DNA from: an uncultured Rikenella sp.
GTDB lineage: Bacteria; Bacteroidota; Bacteroidia; Bacteroidales; Rikenellaceae
DNA length: 20,203 nucleotides
Direction: 5' to 3'
NCBI RefSeq assembly: GCF_910577125.1
Contig: NZ_CAJTMN010000035.1
Span: 1 to 20,203, forward strand
Both the position numbers and the translations under genes were made by a program. The number at the start of each line of letters is the position of its first letter. Position 1 is the stretch's first letter. Under the pieces are notes generated by a model. The model was not told the DNA's origin. It saw only the letters and a list, made by a program, of their open reading frames with translations, and did no database searches. Below are positions 1-8,060 of the stretch, piece by piece.

Positions 1-168
1 CAAGTACAAACCGTTGATGCCGCTTGTAGCGGAAGACCAGCTGTGCCCGCTGCTGTAGACACCCCACAACGCGCCCTCGCCGTAGCCGCTCGCGTCGCGG
101 TAGCCCGGGACGGGATCGATGGGCTGATCGGATGGATATAATCGAAAGGATATAAATAGATTGCAGGG
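1..168 (-). pseudogene. Start-less C-terminal lectin-like (FISUMP/DUF1566-type) cassette A, partial
   Basis: Read on the minus strand, an open frame runs from a stop codon at 169-171 to the window edge and contains no ATG. It encodes the block PVPGYRD, then SSGHSWSSATSGINGLYL. These match the conserved frame of Bacteroidetes C-terminal domains related to Fibrobacter major paralogous (FISUMP) and DUF1566 proteins, which are thought to have a C-type-lectin fold. Two more copies lie at 19512-19711 and 19964-20203 in the same orientation. The usual RCLSE-type end would lie left of position 1. Only 72 bp separate it from the end of the upstream mlaF-like gene, so there is no room for the rest of a normal surface protein. 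I read it as an orphan cassette or pseudogene fragment. The family call rests on motif recognition only. Confidence 0.6.
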
Positions 169-240
169 CTAACAATGGGAGGTACCCCTCTGTCGCCGCT
201 TTTGTCTAAATACAGTTCGCTGCAAGAGGGGGCCGAATCC

Positions 241-999
241 CTATCGCCGCTGCATGTGCTTCACTTTCCGGGCCATGGCCGAGGCGAAAATGAAATCTTC
301 CAGTTCCTGGTTGTCGGCCTCCAGAATGTCGTCTTTCGTCCCTTCCCACCACTTCTTCCCCTGGTAAATGAAGATGATCGTGTCGCCGATCTCCATCACG
401 GAGTTCATGTCGTGGGTGTTGACGATCGTGGTGATGTTGTACTCCTGGGTGATCTCCTGGATCAGGTTGTCGATCACGACCGAGGTCTTCGGGTCGAGCC
501 CCGAGTTGGGCTCGTCGCAGAAGAGGTATTGGGGGTTCATCACGATCGCGCGCGCGATGGCTACCCGTTTGATCATCCCGCCGCTCAGTTCCGAGGGGTA
601 GAGGTGTTCGGCGTTGGTCAGGTTGACGCGCTTGAGGCAGAAGTCGGCCCGGTCTTCCTTTTCGCTCTGAGACATGTCGGTGAAGAGGTCGAGCGGAAAC
701 ATCACGTTTTCGAGCACGGTCGAGGAGTCTAATAAGGCGCCGCCCTGAAAGATCATACCGAGTTTCTGACGGATCTCGCGCTTCACTTCGAGCGGGGCGC
801 CGCTGAAGCAGAGGTCGTCGTAGAGGATCTGGCCGCTGTCGATCTCGTGCAGGCCGACGAGGCATTTCAGCAGGACGGTCTTGCCCGAACCGCTCTGGCC
901 GATGATCAGGTTGGTCTTGCCGGGCTGGAAGGTGGCGGTGATCCGGTCGAGTACCAGCCGCCCTTCGAAGGATTTGCAGACGTCGATGGCGCGTATCAT
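241..999 (-). CDS. mlaF: MlaF-like ABC transporter ATP-binding protein (phospholipid/MCE-type transport)
   Basis: 252-aa ATPase subunit of an Mla/Ttg2-type ABC transporter, which powers lipid movement between inner and outer membrane. All motifs are visible: Walker A GQSGSGKT (34-41), Q-loop FQGG (84-87), signature LSGGM (138-142), Walker B YLFCDEP with the D-loop SGLDP (158-170), and the H-loop histidine in NTHD (H196). The pairing with an MlaE permease supports the Mla assignment over a generic transporter. The start codon overlaps the stop of the upstream permease by 4 bp (ATGA), indicating translational coupling in one nadA-mlaE-mlaF transcript. No MCE-domain (MlaD) gene follows; the operon runs into a lectin cassette fragment instead. 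The ATPase call is near certain; the substrate is inferred from family. Confidence 0.93.
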   Translation of the reverse strand: MIRAIDVCKSFEGRLVLDRITATFQPGKTNLIIGQSGSGKTVLLKCLVGLHEIDSGQILYDDLCFSGAPLEVKREIRQKLGMIFQGGALLDSSTVLENVMFPLDLFTDMSQSEKEDRADFCLKRVNLTNAEHLYPSELSGGMIKRVAIARAIVMNPQYLFCDEPNSGLDPKTSVVIDNLIQEITQEYNITTIVNTHDMNSVMEIGDTIIFIYQGKKWWEGTKDDILEADNQELEDFIFASAMARKVKHMQRR

Positions 1000-1739
1000 T
1001 TGGTCAGCATGATTTGGGTGAGAATCAGGTTGAAGATCAGGATCACGATGCTGCTCACCACGACGGCGCGGGTGCTGGCGCGGCCCACTTCGAGGGAGTT
1101 GCCTTTGGCGTAGTAGCCGTAGTAGGCCGAGATGGTGGAGATGATGATGCCGAAGACGCAGGCTTTGGTGATGGAGTAGGTGATGTAGAAGGGGTTGACG
1201 GCGTAGCGGATCCCGGCGAGGTATTCGAACGGGGGGAAGATCTGGGTGGCTTCGACGACGAGGTAGCCGCCGATGACGCCGATCACCATGCTCATGATGG
1301 TGAGCAGGGGGAAAAAGAGGGCAGAGGCCACGACTTTCGGCAGGATCAGGTAGCTGGCGGAGTTGACGCCCATGATTTCGAGGGCGTCGATCTGTTCAGT
1401 GATCCGCATGGTGCCGATTTCGGAGGCGATGTTCGAACCGACTTTCCCGGCCAGAATCAGGGCGACGATGGTGGAGCTGAACTCCAGGACGATCGATTCG
1501 CGGGTGGCGTATCCGATGAGCATCTTGGGGATGAAGGGGTTCTCGAGGTTGTTGGCCATCTGGATCACGACGACGGCGCCCATGAAGACGGAGATGATCG
1601 CGACGATGCCGATGGAGTTCAGGCCGATGGCTTCCATTTCGAACAGGGCGCGGCGGCGGTAGATGGAGAGTTTCTCGGGTCGGGAGAAGACTTTCCGCAT
1701 CAGGGTGAGGTATTCGCCGGTCTCTTTGAATATGCGCAT
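996..1739 (-). CDS. mlaE: MlaE-like ABC transporter permease
   Basis: 247-aa integral inner-membrane permease of the MlaE/YrbE (DUF140) family, partner of the ATPase encoded immediately downstream. The family hallmark is the segment around residues 100-125, with SEIGTMRITEQIDALEIMGV, which corresponds to the conserved cytoplasmic coupling region. Hydrophobic stretches near residues 42-62, 84-105, 131-163, 188-207 and 224-244 fit a five-to-six-helix membrane protein. The N-terminus has the amphipathic, charged character usual for MlaE. It starts 25 bp after the nadA stop and overlaps the ATPase start by 4 bp. In characterised Mla systems this pair works with an MCE-domain periplasmic protein, which is not encoded next to it here. 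Confidence 0.93.
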   Translation of the reverse strand: MRIFKETGEYLTLMRKVFSRPEKLSIYRRRALFEMEAIGLNSIGIVAIISVFMGAVVVIQMANNLENPFIPKMLIGYATRESIVLEFSSTIVALILAGKVGSNIASEIGTMRITEQIDALEIMGVNSASYLILPKVVASALFFPLLTIMSMVIGVIGGYLVVEATQIFPPFEYLAGIRYAVNPFYITYSITKACVFGIIISTISAYYGYYAKGNSLEVGRASTRAVVVSSIVILIFNLILTQIMLTK

Positions 1740-1764
1740 GGTGGGTTTCGATCGATGAGGGGGG

Positions 1765-2712
1765 TTAGACGAGGCCGAGCCGGGCGGAGATCTCCAGCAT
1801 CCGACGGATGGAGCCTTCGGCGCGGCGGCGCACCTCTTCAGGGATGAGGATTTCGGGTTGCAGGGTCTCCAGGGCGGCGGCGATCTTCGGCAGGGTCACG
1901 AGTTTCATGTAGCTGCAGTTGTTGCAGCCGCAGGAGGGGTCGCTCGGCGGGGCGGGGATAAAGGTCTTGCCGGGGGCGGCGAGACGCATCTGGTGCAGGA
2001 CGCCGGGTTCGGTCACGACGATGTAGGTGTCGGTCGAGGTGTCGTTCACGGCGTATTTCAACAGGCCGGCGGTCGAGCCGACGTAGTCGGAGATGAGCAC
2101 GATGGGCCGTTTGCACTCCGGATGGGTCAGCACTTTGGCGTGGGGGTAGGCCTGCTTCAGGTCGAGGATCTTTTCGAGGGAGAACTCTTCGTGGACGTGG
2201 CAGGCGCCGTCCCAAACGAGCATGTTCTCGCGTCCGGTGATGTTCCGGATGTAGTTGCCGAGGTTCCGGTCGGGCCCGAAGAGAATCGGTTCGTCGGGGG
2301 GCAGCGACCGGACGATCTCGACGGCGTTGCTGCTGGTGCAGACGATGTCGGTCAGGGCTTTGACTTCGGCGGTGGTGTTCACGTAGGAGATGACGGTCCG
2401 CCCGGGATTCGCGGCGATGAAGGCGGCGAATGCGTCGGCGGGGCAGGAGTCGGCCAGCGAGCAGCCGGCGGCCATGTCGGGCATCAGGACGGTCTTCCGG
2501 GGGGAGAGGATTTTGGCGGTCTCGCCCATGAAGTGGACGCCGGCGAAGAGGATCACGTCGGCGTCGGTCGTCGCGGCCTGCTGCGAGAGGGCGAGGCTGT
2601 CGCCGACGAAGTCGGCGATGTCCTGCACGTCGGAGTCGGTGTAGTAGTGGGCCAGAATGACGGCGTTGCGCTCGCGGCGGAGGGTGTCGATTTTCTCTTT
2701 CAGTGCATCCAT
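1765..2712 (-). CDS. nadA: Quinolinate synthase NadA
   Basis: 315 aa, normal for the short NadA class. NadA condenses iminoaspartate with dihydroxyacetone phosphate to make quinolinate in de novo NAD synthesis, using an oxygen-sensitive [4Fe-4S] cluster. The N-terminal ERNAVILAHYY block, GVHFMGETAKIL (58-69), CHVHEEF (171-177) and HPEC (197-200) are diagnostic. The cluster ligands inferred by spacing from E. coli and Thermotoga enzymes are C84 (AAGCSLADSC), C171 and one of the cysteines in CGCNNC (261-266), probably C266. The first ATG is the only in-frame start ahead of the conserved core. nadB and nadC are not in the window. It heads an apparent operon with mlaE and mlaF, and a promoter box sits 7 bp before the start codon. 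Confidence 0.97.
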   Translation of the reverse strand: MDALKEKIDTLRRERNAVILAHYYTDSDVQDIADFVGDSLALSQQAATTDADVILFAGVHFMGETAKILSPRKTVLMPDMAAGCSLADSCPADAFAAFIAANPGRTVISYVNTTAEVKALTDIVCTSSNAVEIVRSLPPDEPILFGPDRNLGNYIRNITGRENMLVWDGACHVHEEFSLEKILDLKQAYPHAKVLTHPECKRPIVLISDYVGSTAGLLKYAVNDTSTDTYIVVTEPGVLHQMRLAAPGKTFIPAPPSDPSCGCNNCSYMKLVTLPKIAAALETLQPEILIPEEVRRRAEGSIRRMLEISARLGLV

Positions 2713-2719
2713 AACAGGA

Positions 2720-2756
2720 CAAATATACGATTTTCGCGGGTTCGACGGCCATAAAA
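2720..2756 (-). promoter_or_regulatory. nadA promoter (Bacteroidetes sigma-ABfr type)
   Basis: On the minus strand TATATTTG (2727-2720) is an exact match to the Bacteroidetes -7 consensus TAnnTTTG. A weaker TTTTATGG (2756-2749) lies 21 bp upstream in the -33 position. The box ends only 7 bp before the nadA ATG, so transcription would start at or next to the initiation codon. The terminator of the upstream barrel gene lies just behind it, so the two units are separated cleanly. Confidence 0.6.
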
Positions 2757-2763
2757 GCGGTCA

Positions 2764-2805
2764 TAAAAAAGCGCCGTCGCTCCCTCGCTGAGGGAGAAAC
2801 GGCGC
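2764..2805 (-). terminator. Rho-independent terminator of the outer-membrane barrel gene
   Basis: On the minus strand GCGCCGT...CTCCCTC pairs with GAGGGAG...ACGGCGC around a 3-nt loop, followed at once by six Ts. It begins about 30 bp after the stop codon of the barrel gene and separates it from nadA. Confidence 0.88.
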
Positions 2806-2835
2806 GATGGGTGGGCGTAGTATGTCGCCGGAGGG

Positions 2836-5781
2836 TTACCGGGGACCGCCGGGTCCGCCGGGACCACCGCCGGGAGGCGGGCCTGCGGGGCCGCCTCCGC
2901 GCGGGCCGCGCTGCCAGCTCGAACGGTCGTTGGTGCCGTAGTTCTCGGCGGAGCGGTTCTTCCGGGTGTCGAATTTGTAGGTGAAGCTGAGCATGAAGTA
3001 GCGCTTCAGGGTACGGGTCAGGGTGGTCTGGGTGTAGGTGGCGTTGCTGCTCTGCCAGAAGGAGCGGTTCTGGTTCAGCAGGTCGTAGGCGGAGAGGCGG
3101 ACTTCGGCTTGCCGGTATTTCAGGAATTTATACCCGATGGCGGCGTTCAGCAGGGCGTAGTGCTGGGTGTAGCTCGACTGTGTCCCGACGGAGTTGCGCC
3201 AGGTGGCGTCGGCGTTGATGAAGAGGCCTTTCCACAGGAAGACGTTCAGGAAGGCGGCCAGGTCGCTGCCGATGTAGCGGTCGAAGGTGCGGTCGGTCGT
3301 GCCCGAGGTGCGGTCTTTCAGTTTGCTGGTGGTGAAGTTCAGCGAGGGACGGTAGGCGAGGGTGAAGTCGACGTTCTCGGAGATGTTGCTGGTCAGCGAG
3401 AGGTTCAGACCCATCCGGTTGCTGTAGGAGAGGTATTTCTCGTGGTCTTCCATCGAGGGGGTCTTGGCGAACTGGTAGCGGAAGCCGATGTTCATGTTGC
3501 TCCGGATGGGTTGGATCCGGAAGCTGTAGATCCCGAAGAGGTTGGCGTTGACGTAGCCGTTGAGGTTGACGGGGGTGGAGACCTGGGCGCCGCGGACGAC
3601 GGTGATGCCTTTGATCTCTTCGTCGGCGGTCAGGTAGCGGCGGTGGGTCGCGATGTAGTCCTGGGTGAGGTTGGCGAAGGCGAAGAGGTGAAGGTTGGTC
3701 GATTTCTCGGGGTTGGCTAGGTTGTAGGAGAGTTGCAGCCGGTCGGTGTAGCTCTGTTTCAGGCCCGGATTCCCGTAGTAGACTTGGAGGGGGTTGCTGA
3801 TGTCGAGCACGTCTTGCAGCTGGTTGACGGTGGGGGTGGAGGTGCTCCGGCGGTATTCGAACTGGAAGCTCTGCATTTTGGTGGGTTTCCATTCGAAGCG
3901 CACGCGGGGCAGCCAGGCGTCGAAGTGGTAGCGGTTGTCCATCGTCTGCGGATAGGTCTCGTCGTCGTTCAGGGTGGTGTATTGGTAGCTGAGCGAGGCG
4001 TTGAGGGTCATCTTATCTTTCTTGACCCAGTTGTAGCCTACGGTTCCGGCATGGCGGGTCTGGTCGCGGTTGAACAGGTTGGAGGTGGTGGGGTCGAGCT
4101 CCAGTATTTCGTTCAGCAGGGGATCCCAGTCGTAGCTCAGGATCTTGGAGTCGGTCTTGTCGTAGCCGATGCGGTAGCTGAACTGCAGGCGCGAGGATGG
4201 CGACAGGGGTTCGGCGTAGCTCACGCGGCCGGAGGCGTCGAAGCCGGGGGTGCCGAGGGTGCCGATCTGGTTGAGGGTGCTGTAGGTCAGGTCGCCGGTG
4301 GCTTTGGTGTAGAGGTCGAGCAGCGAGAGGCCGTCTGTGCTCTCGTCGCCGGTCTCGTCCAGGGAGCCGTATTCGGATTGCTGGCTGCGGTCGCCCCAGC
4401 CGTTGCTGCCGCCGACGGAGCCGCCGACGGAGAGGGTGCGGCCGGCTTTGCCGAAACGGTGCATCCAGAAGAGGTTGGCGGAGGCGTCGTAGGTGCCTAA
4501 TTTCGTGGCGTAGCGGTTGGCGGCGGTGTTGGTCTCCATGGCGTTGAGCCAGGTGCTGGTGAGGTTGGCGCTGTGGCCGTGGTTGGTGGAGTAGGTCACG
4601 CGGGGGCGGAAGAAGATGCGGTTGGTCTCGTTGGGGTTCCACTCGATCCGCAGGTTGGCGCGGTGCTGGTAGTTGTAGCCCCGAGTGGCGGTGGTGTCGT
4701 AGTACTGGCGGTTGCCTTCGGTGTTGTAGTTCTGGGTGATGGCGCGCCAGATGTCGGCGTTCACGTTGTTGAAGAAGTAGCTGCCGTTGAGTTTCACTTT
4801 CGAGAATTCGCCCTGGTAGTTGAGGCCGGCCATGGTGGTGGTCTGGATGCCGCCGCGGACGCCGGTGGTGAACTGGCTGGCGTCGATGCCGCCGCCCATG
4901 CCGCCTCGGCGACCGGTCATGGCGCTGGCGATGTCGTTCAGGGTGAAGCCCTGGTTGTTGACGTTGTTCCGCGCGGCGAGAATGGTCCACCGGTGGGTGG
5001 GGTTGAAGATGTTGGCGGCGGCGCCCACGGAGTAGCGGTTGTCGGTGCCGTAGCCGGCGTAGACTTTACCGAAGGCGCTGGAGCTGACGCCGCTCTTGGT
5101 GACGATGTTGATGGCTTTGATGCGTTCGCCGTCGTCGAAGCCGGAGAATTTCGATTCGTCGCTCTTGTCGTCGAAGACCTGCATGCTGGCGACGACGTCG
5201 GCGGGGAGGGTCTTCAGGGCGAGGGCGGGGTCGTCGGCGAAGTATTCTTTGCCGTCGACGTAGACTTTGCCGACGGTCTGGCCGTGGACTTCGACGGCGC
5301 CGTTGTCGTCGGTGGTCACGCCGGGCATCTTCTTGAGCAGGTCTTCGCTCGAGGCGTCGGGGTTGGTCTTGAAGGCGGCGGCGTTATATTGCAGGGTGTC
5401 GCCGCGCATGGTGGCCATCGGGGCCTGGGCGGTGACTTTCACTTCGTTGGTGGTGATGGCTTCGGGAACCATCCGGACGGTGCCGAGGTCGACGGTGCGG
5501 CCGGCGGAGGGGTCGATCGTCTTGAGGTAGTCTTTGTAGCCGATGAACGAGATGCTCAGGGTGGTGCTTTTCTCGCGGCTGACGATGGTGAATTCGCCTT
5601 CCAGACCGGTCAGGACGGTGCGTTTGGCGACGTCGGGTTCGGCGGGGTTGATCATCACATAGGCTCCGGGGATGGGTTTGCCGTCGTCGCTGCCGATCAC
5701 TTTTCCTTTGATGGTGATGGGGGCTGCGGCGGCCGCGGCGGGCCATAGCAGCAGGCCGATCCATCCGACTACTCTTCTCAT
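2836..5781 (-). CDS. TonB-dependent-receptor-like outer-membrane beta-barrel protein
   Basis: 981 aa. The N-terminus MRRVVGWIGLLLWPAAAAAA is a signal peptide. It is followed by a CarboxypepD_reg-like domain (about 22-105, with GKPIPGAYVMI and LSISFIGY), a plug-like region (about 110-230, with SSEDLLKKMPGV and GKVYVDGKEYF) and a long beta-barrel of the OMP_b-brl type found in Bacteroidetes. A GTG four codons upstream (5793) keeps the frame open, but the ATG at 5781 gives a cleaner signal peptide and is preferred. After the last barrel strand (SFTYKF) there is an unusual tail of about 45 residues, very rich in Gly and Pro, which would lie in the periplasm. There is no SusD-type lipoprotein beside it, so it is not a classic SusCD glycan importer; its substrate is unknown. 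It is transcribed divergently from mutA and ends in a strong terminator. Confidence 0.88.
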   Translation of the reverse strand: MRRVVGWIGLLLWPAAAAAAPITIKGKVIGSDDGKPIPGAYVMINPAEPDVAKRTVLTGLEGEFTIVSREKSTTLSISFIGYKDYLKTIDPSAGRTVDLGTVRMVPEAITTNEVKVTAQAPMATMRGDTLQYNAAAFKTNPDASSEDLLKKMPGVTTDDNGAVEVHGQTVGKVYVDGKEYFADDPALALKTLPADVVASMQVFDDKSDESKFSGFDDGERIKAINIVTKSGVSSSAFGKVYAGYGTDNRYSVGAAANIFNPTHRWTILAARNNVNNQGFTLNDIASAMTGRRGGMGGGIDASQFTTGVRGGIQTTTMAGLNYQGEFSKVKLNGSYFFNNVNADIWRAITQNYNTEGNRQYYDTTATRGYNYQHRANLRIEWNPNETNRIFFRPRVTYSTNHGHSANLTSTWLNAMETNTAANRYATKLGTYDASANLFWMHRFGKAGRTLSVGGSVGGSNGWGDRSQQSEYGSLDETGDESTDGLSLLDLYTKATGDLTYSTLNQIGTLGTPGFDASGRVSYAEPLSPSSRLQFSYRIGYDKTDSKILSYDWDPLLNEILELDPTTSNLFNRDQTRHAGTVGYNWVKKDKMTLNASLSYQYTTLNDDETYPQTMDNRYHFDAWLPRVRFEWKPTKMQSFQFEYRRSTSTPTVNQLQDVLDISNPLQVYYGNPGLKQSYTDRLQLSYNLANPEKSTNLHLFAFANLTQDYIATHRRYLTADEEIKGITVVRGAQVSTPVNLNGYVNANLFGIYSFRIQPIRSNMNIGFRYQFAKTPSMEDHEKYLSYSNRMGLNLSLTSNISENVDFTLAYRPSLNFTTSKLKDRTSGTTDRTFDRYIGSDLAAFLNVFLWKGLFINADATWRNSVGTQSSYTQHYALLNAAIGYKFLKYRQAEVRLSAYDLLNQNRSFWQSSNATYTQTTLTRTLKRYFMLSFTYKFDTRKNRSAENYGTNDRSSWQRGPRGGGPAGPPPGGGPGGPGGPR

Positions 5782-6125
5782 GCTACTGGTCACGTTTATC
5801 TTTGGTTTTTAATGAATTGTCTGTGTTGCGCGTGGGGGCGTCGGGTCTTCCCGAATCACTGCGGCCGTCTCTGTCGCCCTGCCGGGCCGCTCTCCGCCGG
5901 CGCACGAGATTAAGACGCGGGGCGCAACAAAAGTTTAATCGATTGTTGATAAATTTTTTGGGACGGATGCCTCTCGGCACGAAAAAATCGAACCGAAAAC
6001 GGTTTTTCGAAATAATCTTTTAACTTTGTATGAATCTGTTAGCGAATTCACACTCCGCCTTTCCGAGCCATCCGCGGGGCGGAGAAACGAAATGCAGACG
6101 AATATAAACCAATACACTACAACAC
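5782..6125. other. Divergent intergenic region between the barrel gene and mutA
   Basis: 344 bp without a credible gene. It is AT-rich around 5925-6030, in contrast to its surroundings, as expected for a promoter region serving both directions. For the minus-strand gene the best candidate is an imperfect -7-like TAAACTTTTG near 5926-5935, too weak to call as a promoter. For the plus strand a TAACTTTG box is called separately. No riboswitch, including a B12 element, is recognisable, although mutA/mutB encode a B12 enzyme. Confidence 0.5.
6021..6028 (+). promoter_or_regulatory. Candidate -7 promoter element for the mutA-mutB unit
   Basis: TAACTTTG matches the Bacteroidetes -7 consensus TAnnTTTG. 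It would give a 5' leader of about 90 nt before the mutA ATG. The expected -33 TTTG/TTG at 19-21 bp upstream is not clear, so this is a partial match in an otherwise AT-rich promoter region. Confidence 0.42.
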
Positions 6126-8024
6126 ATGGCTGAAGAAAAGGCTAAACAGCTGATGGCCGAATTCCCTCCCGTTACCACCGCGGAGTGGGAAGAGGTCATC
6201 GCCAAAGACCTGAAAGGGGCCGACCGCACCAAAAAACTGGTGTGGCGTACGATGGAGGGGTTTACGGTGGAACCCTACTACCGGGCCGAAAACCTCGCCG
6301 ACCTGAAACACCTCGGCTCCCGGCCGGGCGAGTTCCCGTATGTCCGGGGGGTCAAGGGGGATAACGACTGGCGCGTGAGGCAGACGATCGAGGTCGGAGA
6401 CGACGTGGCGGCGGCCAATCGGACGGCCCACGATGTGCTGATGAAGGGGGTTGACTCGCTCGGCTTCGTCATCCGGAACAAGGAGTTCTCGGCGGCCGAC
6501 CTCGACACCTTGCTGGGCGGCATTACGATTACCGCCGTGGAACTGGCTTTCAGCGGCTGCGGGGTCTATCGGGCGGCGGAACTGTTCTTGGATAAAATCG
6601 CGGCCGAAAAGTTCGACCCGGAACAGGTCTTTGCGGTCTTCGGAATCGACCCGCTCATGAAGCTCTCGAAAAAGGGCAGCTGGGGATGCGCGGCGCCGGA
6701 CGGCGACAAACGCTTCGCACGCATTCAGGAGCTGCTCGACAAAGCGCCGCAGTATAAACGCATCAGACTCGTCACGGTGCACGGGACGCTGTTCCACGAC
6801 TGCGGGGCGTCAATCGTGCAGGAGCTCGCTTTCGCGCTCGCGATGGGGCACGAGTATGTGGTGCGGTTGACCGACCGGGGGATGGATGTCGACCGGGTGG
6901 CGCCGGCCATCAAGTTCGACTTCTCGGTCGGGACGAACTACTTCATGGAGATCGCCAAACTCCGGGCGGCGCGCTTGCTGTGGGCCAACATCATGCAGCC
7001 GTACAACCCGAAACGGGGGTGCTCGTCCAAACTGCGGGCGCATATCCGCACGTCGGCGTGGAACCAGACGGTCTACGACCCGTATGTCAACATGCTCCGC
7101 GGGACGACGGAGGCGATGAGCGCGGCGATCGGAGGGGTGGACTCGATCGAGGTCTTGCCGTTCGACCATGCTTACGAACAGCCGACGGAGTTCAGCTCGC
7201 GGATTGCGCGCAATGTGCAGCTCTTGCTGAAAGAGGAGTCGCATTTCGACCAGGTGACGGACCCGGCGGCGGGCTCTTATTATATAGAGGAGCTCACGGC
7301 GTCGATCGCGAAGGAGGCGTGGAAGCTCTTCCTTGCGGTCGAGGAGTTGGGGGGGTACACCGCTGCGTTCGAAAAAGAGTTCGTTCAGGAGCAGGTCGAA
7401 ACTACTGCCAACAAACGGGATCAGAATATCGCCACGCGACGTGAGATTCTCCTGGGGACGAACCAGTATCCGAATTTCAACGAAAAGGCGCCGGCGGAGA
7501 TTACTCCCGAAACGGTGACGAGGGGGGCGAAGCATTGCCATTGCGGATGCAAGCACGCGGATAAGGAGCCGGAGTTCCGGCCGCTGAAACCGTACCGCGG
7601 GGCGATGGCGTTCGAGGCGATGCGGCTCCGTACGGATCGCAGCGGGAAGAGGCCGAAGGCGTTCATGCTGACGTGCGGCAGCCTGGCAATGGCTCGGGCC
7701 CGGGCGCAGTTCGCCTGCAACTTCTTCGCGTGTGCGGGGATCGAGGTGATGGATAACACGTTCTTCGCGTCGGTGGACGAGGGGATCGAGGCGGCGAAGG
7801 CGTCGGGGGCGCAGATCGTGGTGGTCTGCTCGTCGGACGACGACTATGCGGCGCTGGCTCCGAAGGTCTTCGAGGCGTTCCGCGACTCGGGGGTGATCGT
7901 GGTGGTGGCGGGGGCGCCGGCGTGTCAGCCGGAGCTCGAAGCGGCGGGCATCTCGCACTTCATCAGCGTCCGGAGCAATGTCCTCGAAACGCTCGAAAAC
8001 TATCAACGCGAACTGGGTATTTAA
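6126..8024 (+). CDS. mutA: Methylmalonyl-CoA mutase small (beta) subunit
   Basis: 632 aa, usual length for MutA. It is the non-catalytic partner of the B12-dependent mutase that interconverts succinyl-CoA and (R)-methylmalonyl-CoA, the route to propionate in Bacteroidetes. The TIM-barrel-like N-terminal two thirds carries family blocks such as VGTNYFMEIAKLRAARLLW (268-286), HIRTSAWNQTVYDPY (306-320) and DPAAGSYYIEELT (379-391). The C-terminal Rossmann-like domain (from about 490) lacks DxHxxG, as expected for this subunit, which does not bind cobalamin. The linker between the two domains holds an unusual His/Cys cluster, HCHCGCKH (470-477), that could bind a metal. The ATG at 6126 gives the expected N-terminus. 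mutB lies 423 bp downstream, separated by a palindromic repeat element. Confidence 0.96.
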   Translation: MAEEKAKQLMAEFPPVTTAEWEEVIAKDLKGADRTKKLVWRTMEGFTVEPYYRAENLADLKHLGSRPGEFPYVRGVKGDNDWRVRQTIEVGDDVAAANRTAHDVLMKGVDSLGFVIRNKEFSAADLDTLLGGITITAVELAFSGCGVYRAAELFLDKIAAEKFDPEQVFAVFGIDPLMKLSKKGSWGCAAPDGDKRFARIQELLDKAPQYKRIRLVTVHGTLFHDCGASIVQELAFALAMGHEYVVRLTDRGMDVDRVAPAIKFDFSVGTNYFMEIAKLRAARLLWANIMQPYNPKRGCSSKLRAHIRTSAWNQTVYDPYVNMLRGTTEAMSAAIGGVDSIEVLPFDHAYEQPTEFSSRIARNVQLLLKEESHFDQVTDPAAGSYYIEELTASIAKEAWKLFLAVEELGGYTAAFEKEFVQEQVETTANKRDQNIATRREILLGTNQYPNFNEKAPAEITPETVTRGAKHCHCGCKHADKEPEFRPLKPYRGAMAFEAMRLRTDRSGKRPKAFMLTCGSLAMARARAQFACNFFACAGIEVMDNTFFASVDEGIEAAKASGAQIVVVCSSDDDYAALAPKVFEAFRDSGVIVVVAGAPACQPELEAAGISHFISVRSNVLETLENYQRELGI

Positions 8025-8060
8025 TCGGTCGTTTCGTTTGTTCTTTAGTTACAGGAGGGA

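Noticed and set aside
1014..1847. Plus-strand frame opposite mlaE and the nadA end
   Set aside because: The composition is dominated by Asp, Gly, His and Val from antisense reading of real genes, with no recognisable family.
4573..5748. Plus-strand frame opposite the barrel gene
   Set aside because: A Val/Gly/Ala/Asp-rich antisense artefact of the 981-aa outer-membrane protein.
5782..5793. GTG start extending the barrel protein by four residues
   Set aside because: The ATG at 5781 yields a standard signal peptide, and GTG starts are uncommon in Bacteroidetes.
7740..8024. Missing DxHxxG motif in MutA as a possible inactivating change
   Set aside because: The small subunit of heterodimeric mutases normally lacks the cobalamin-binding histidine motif.
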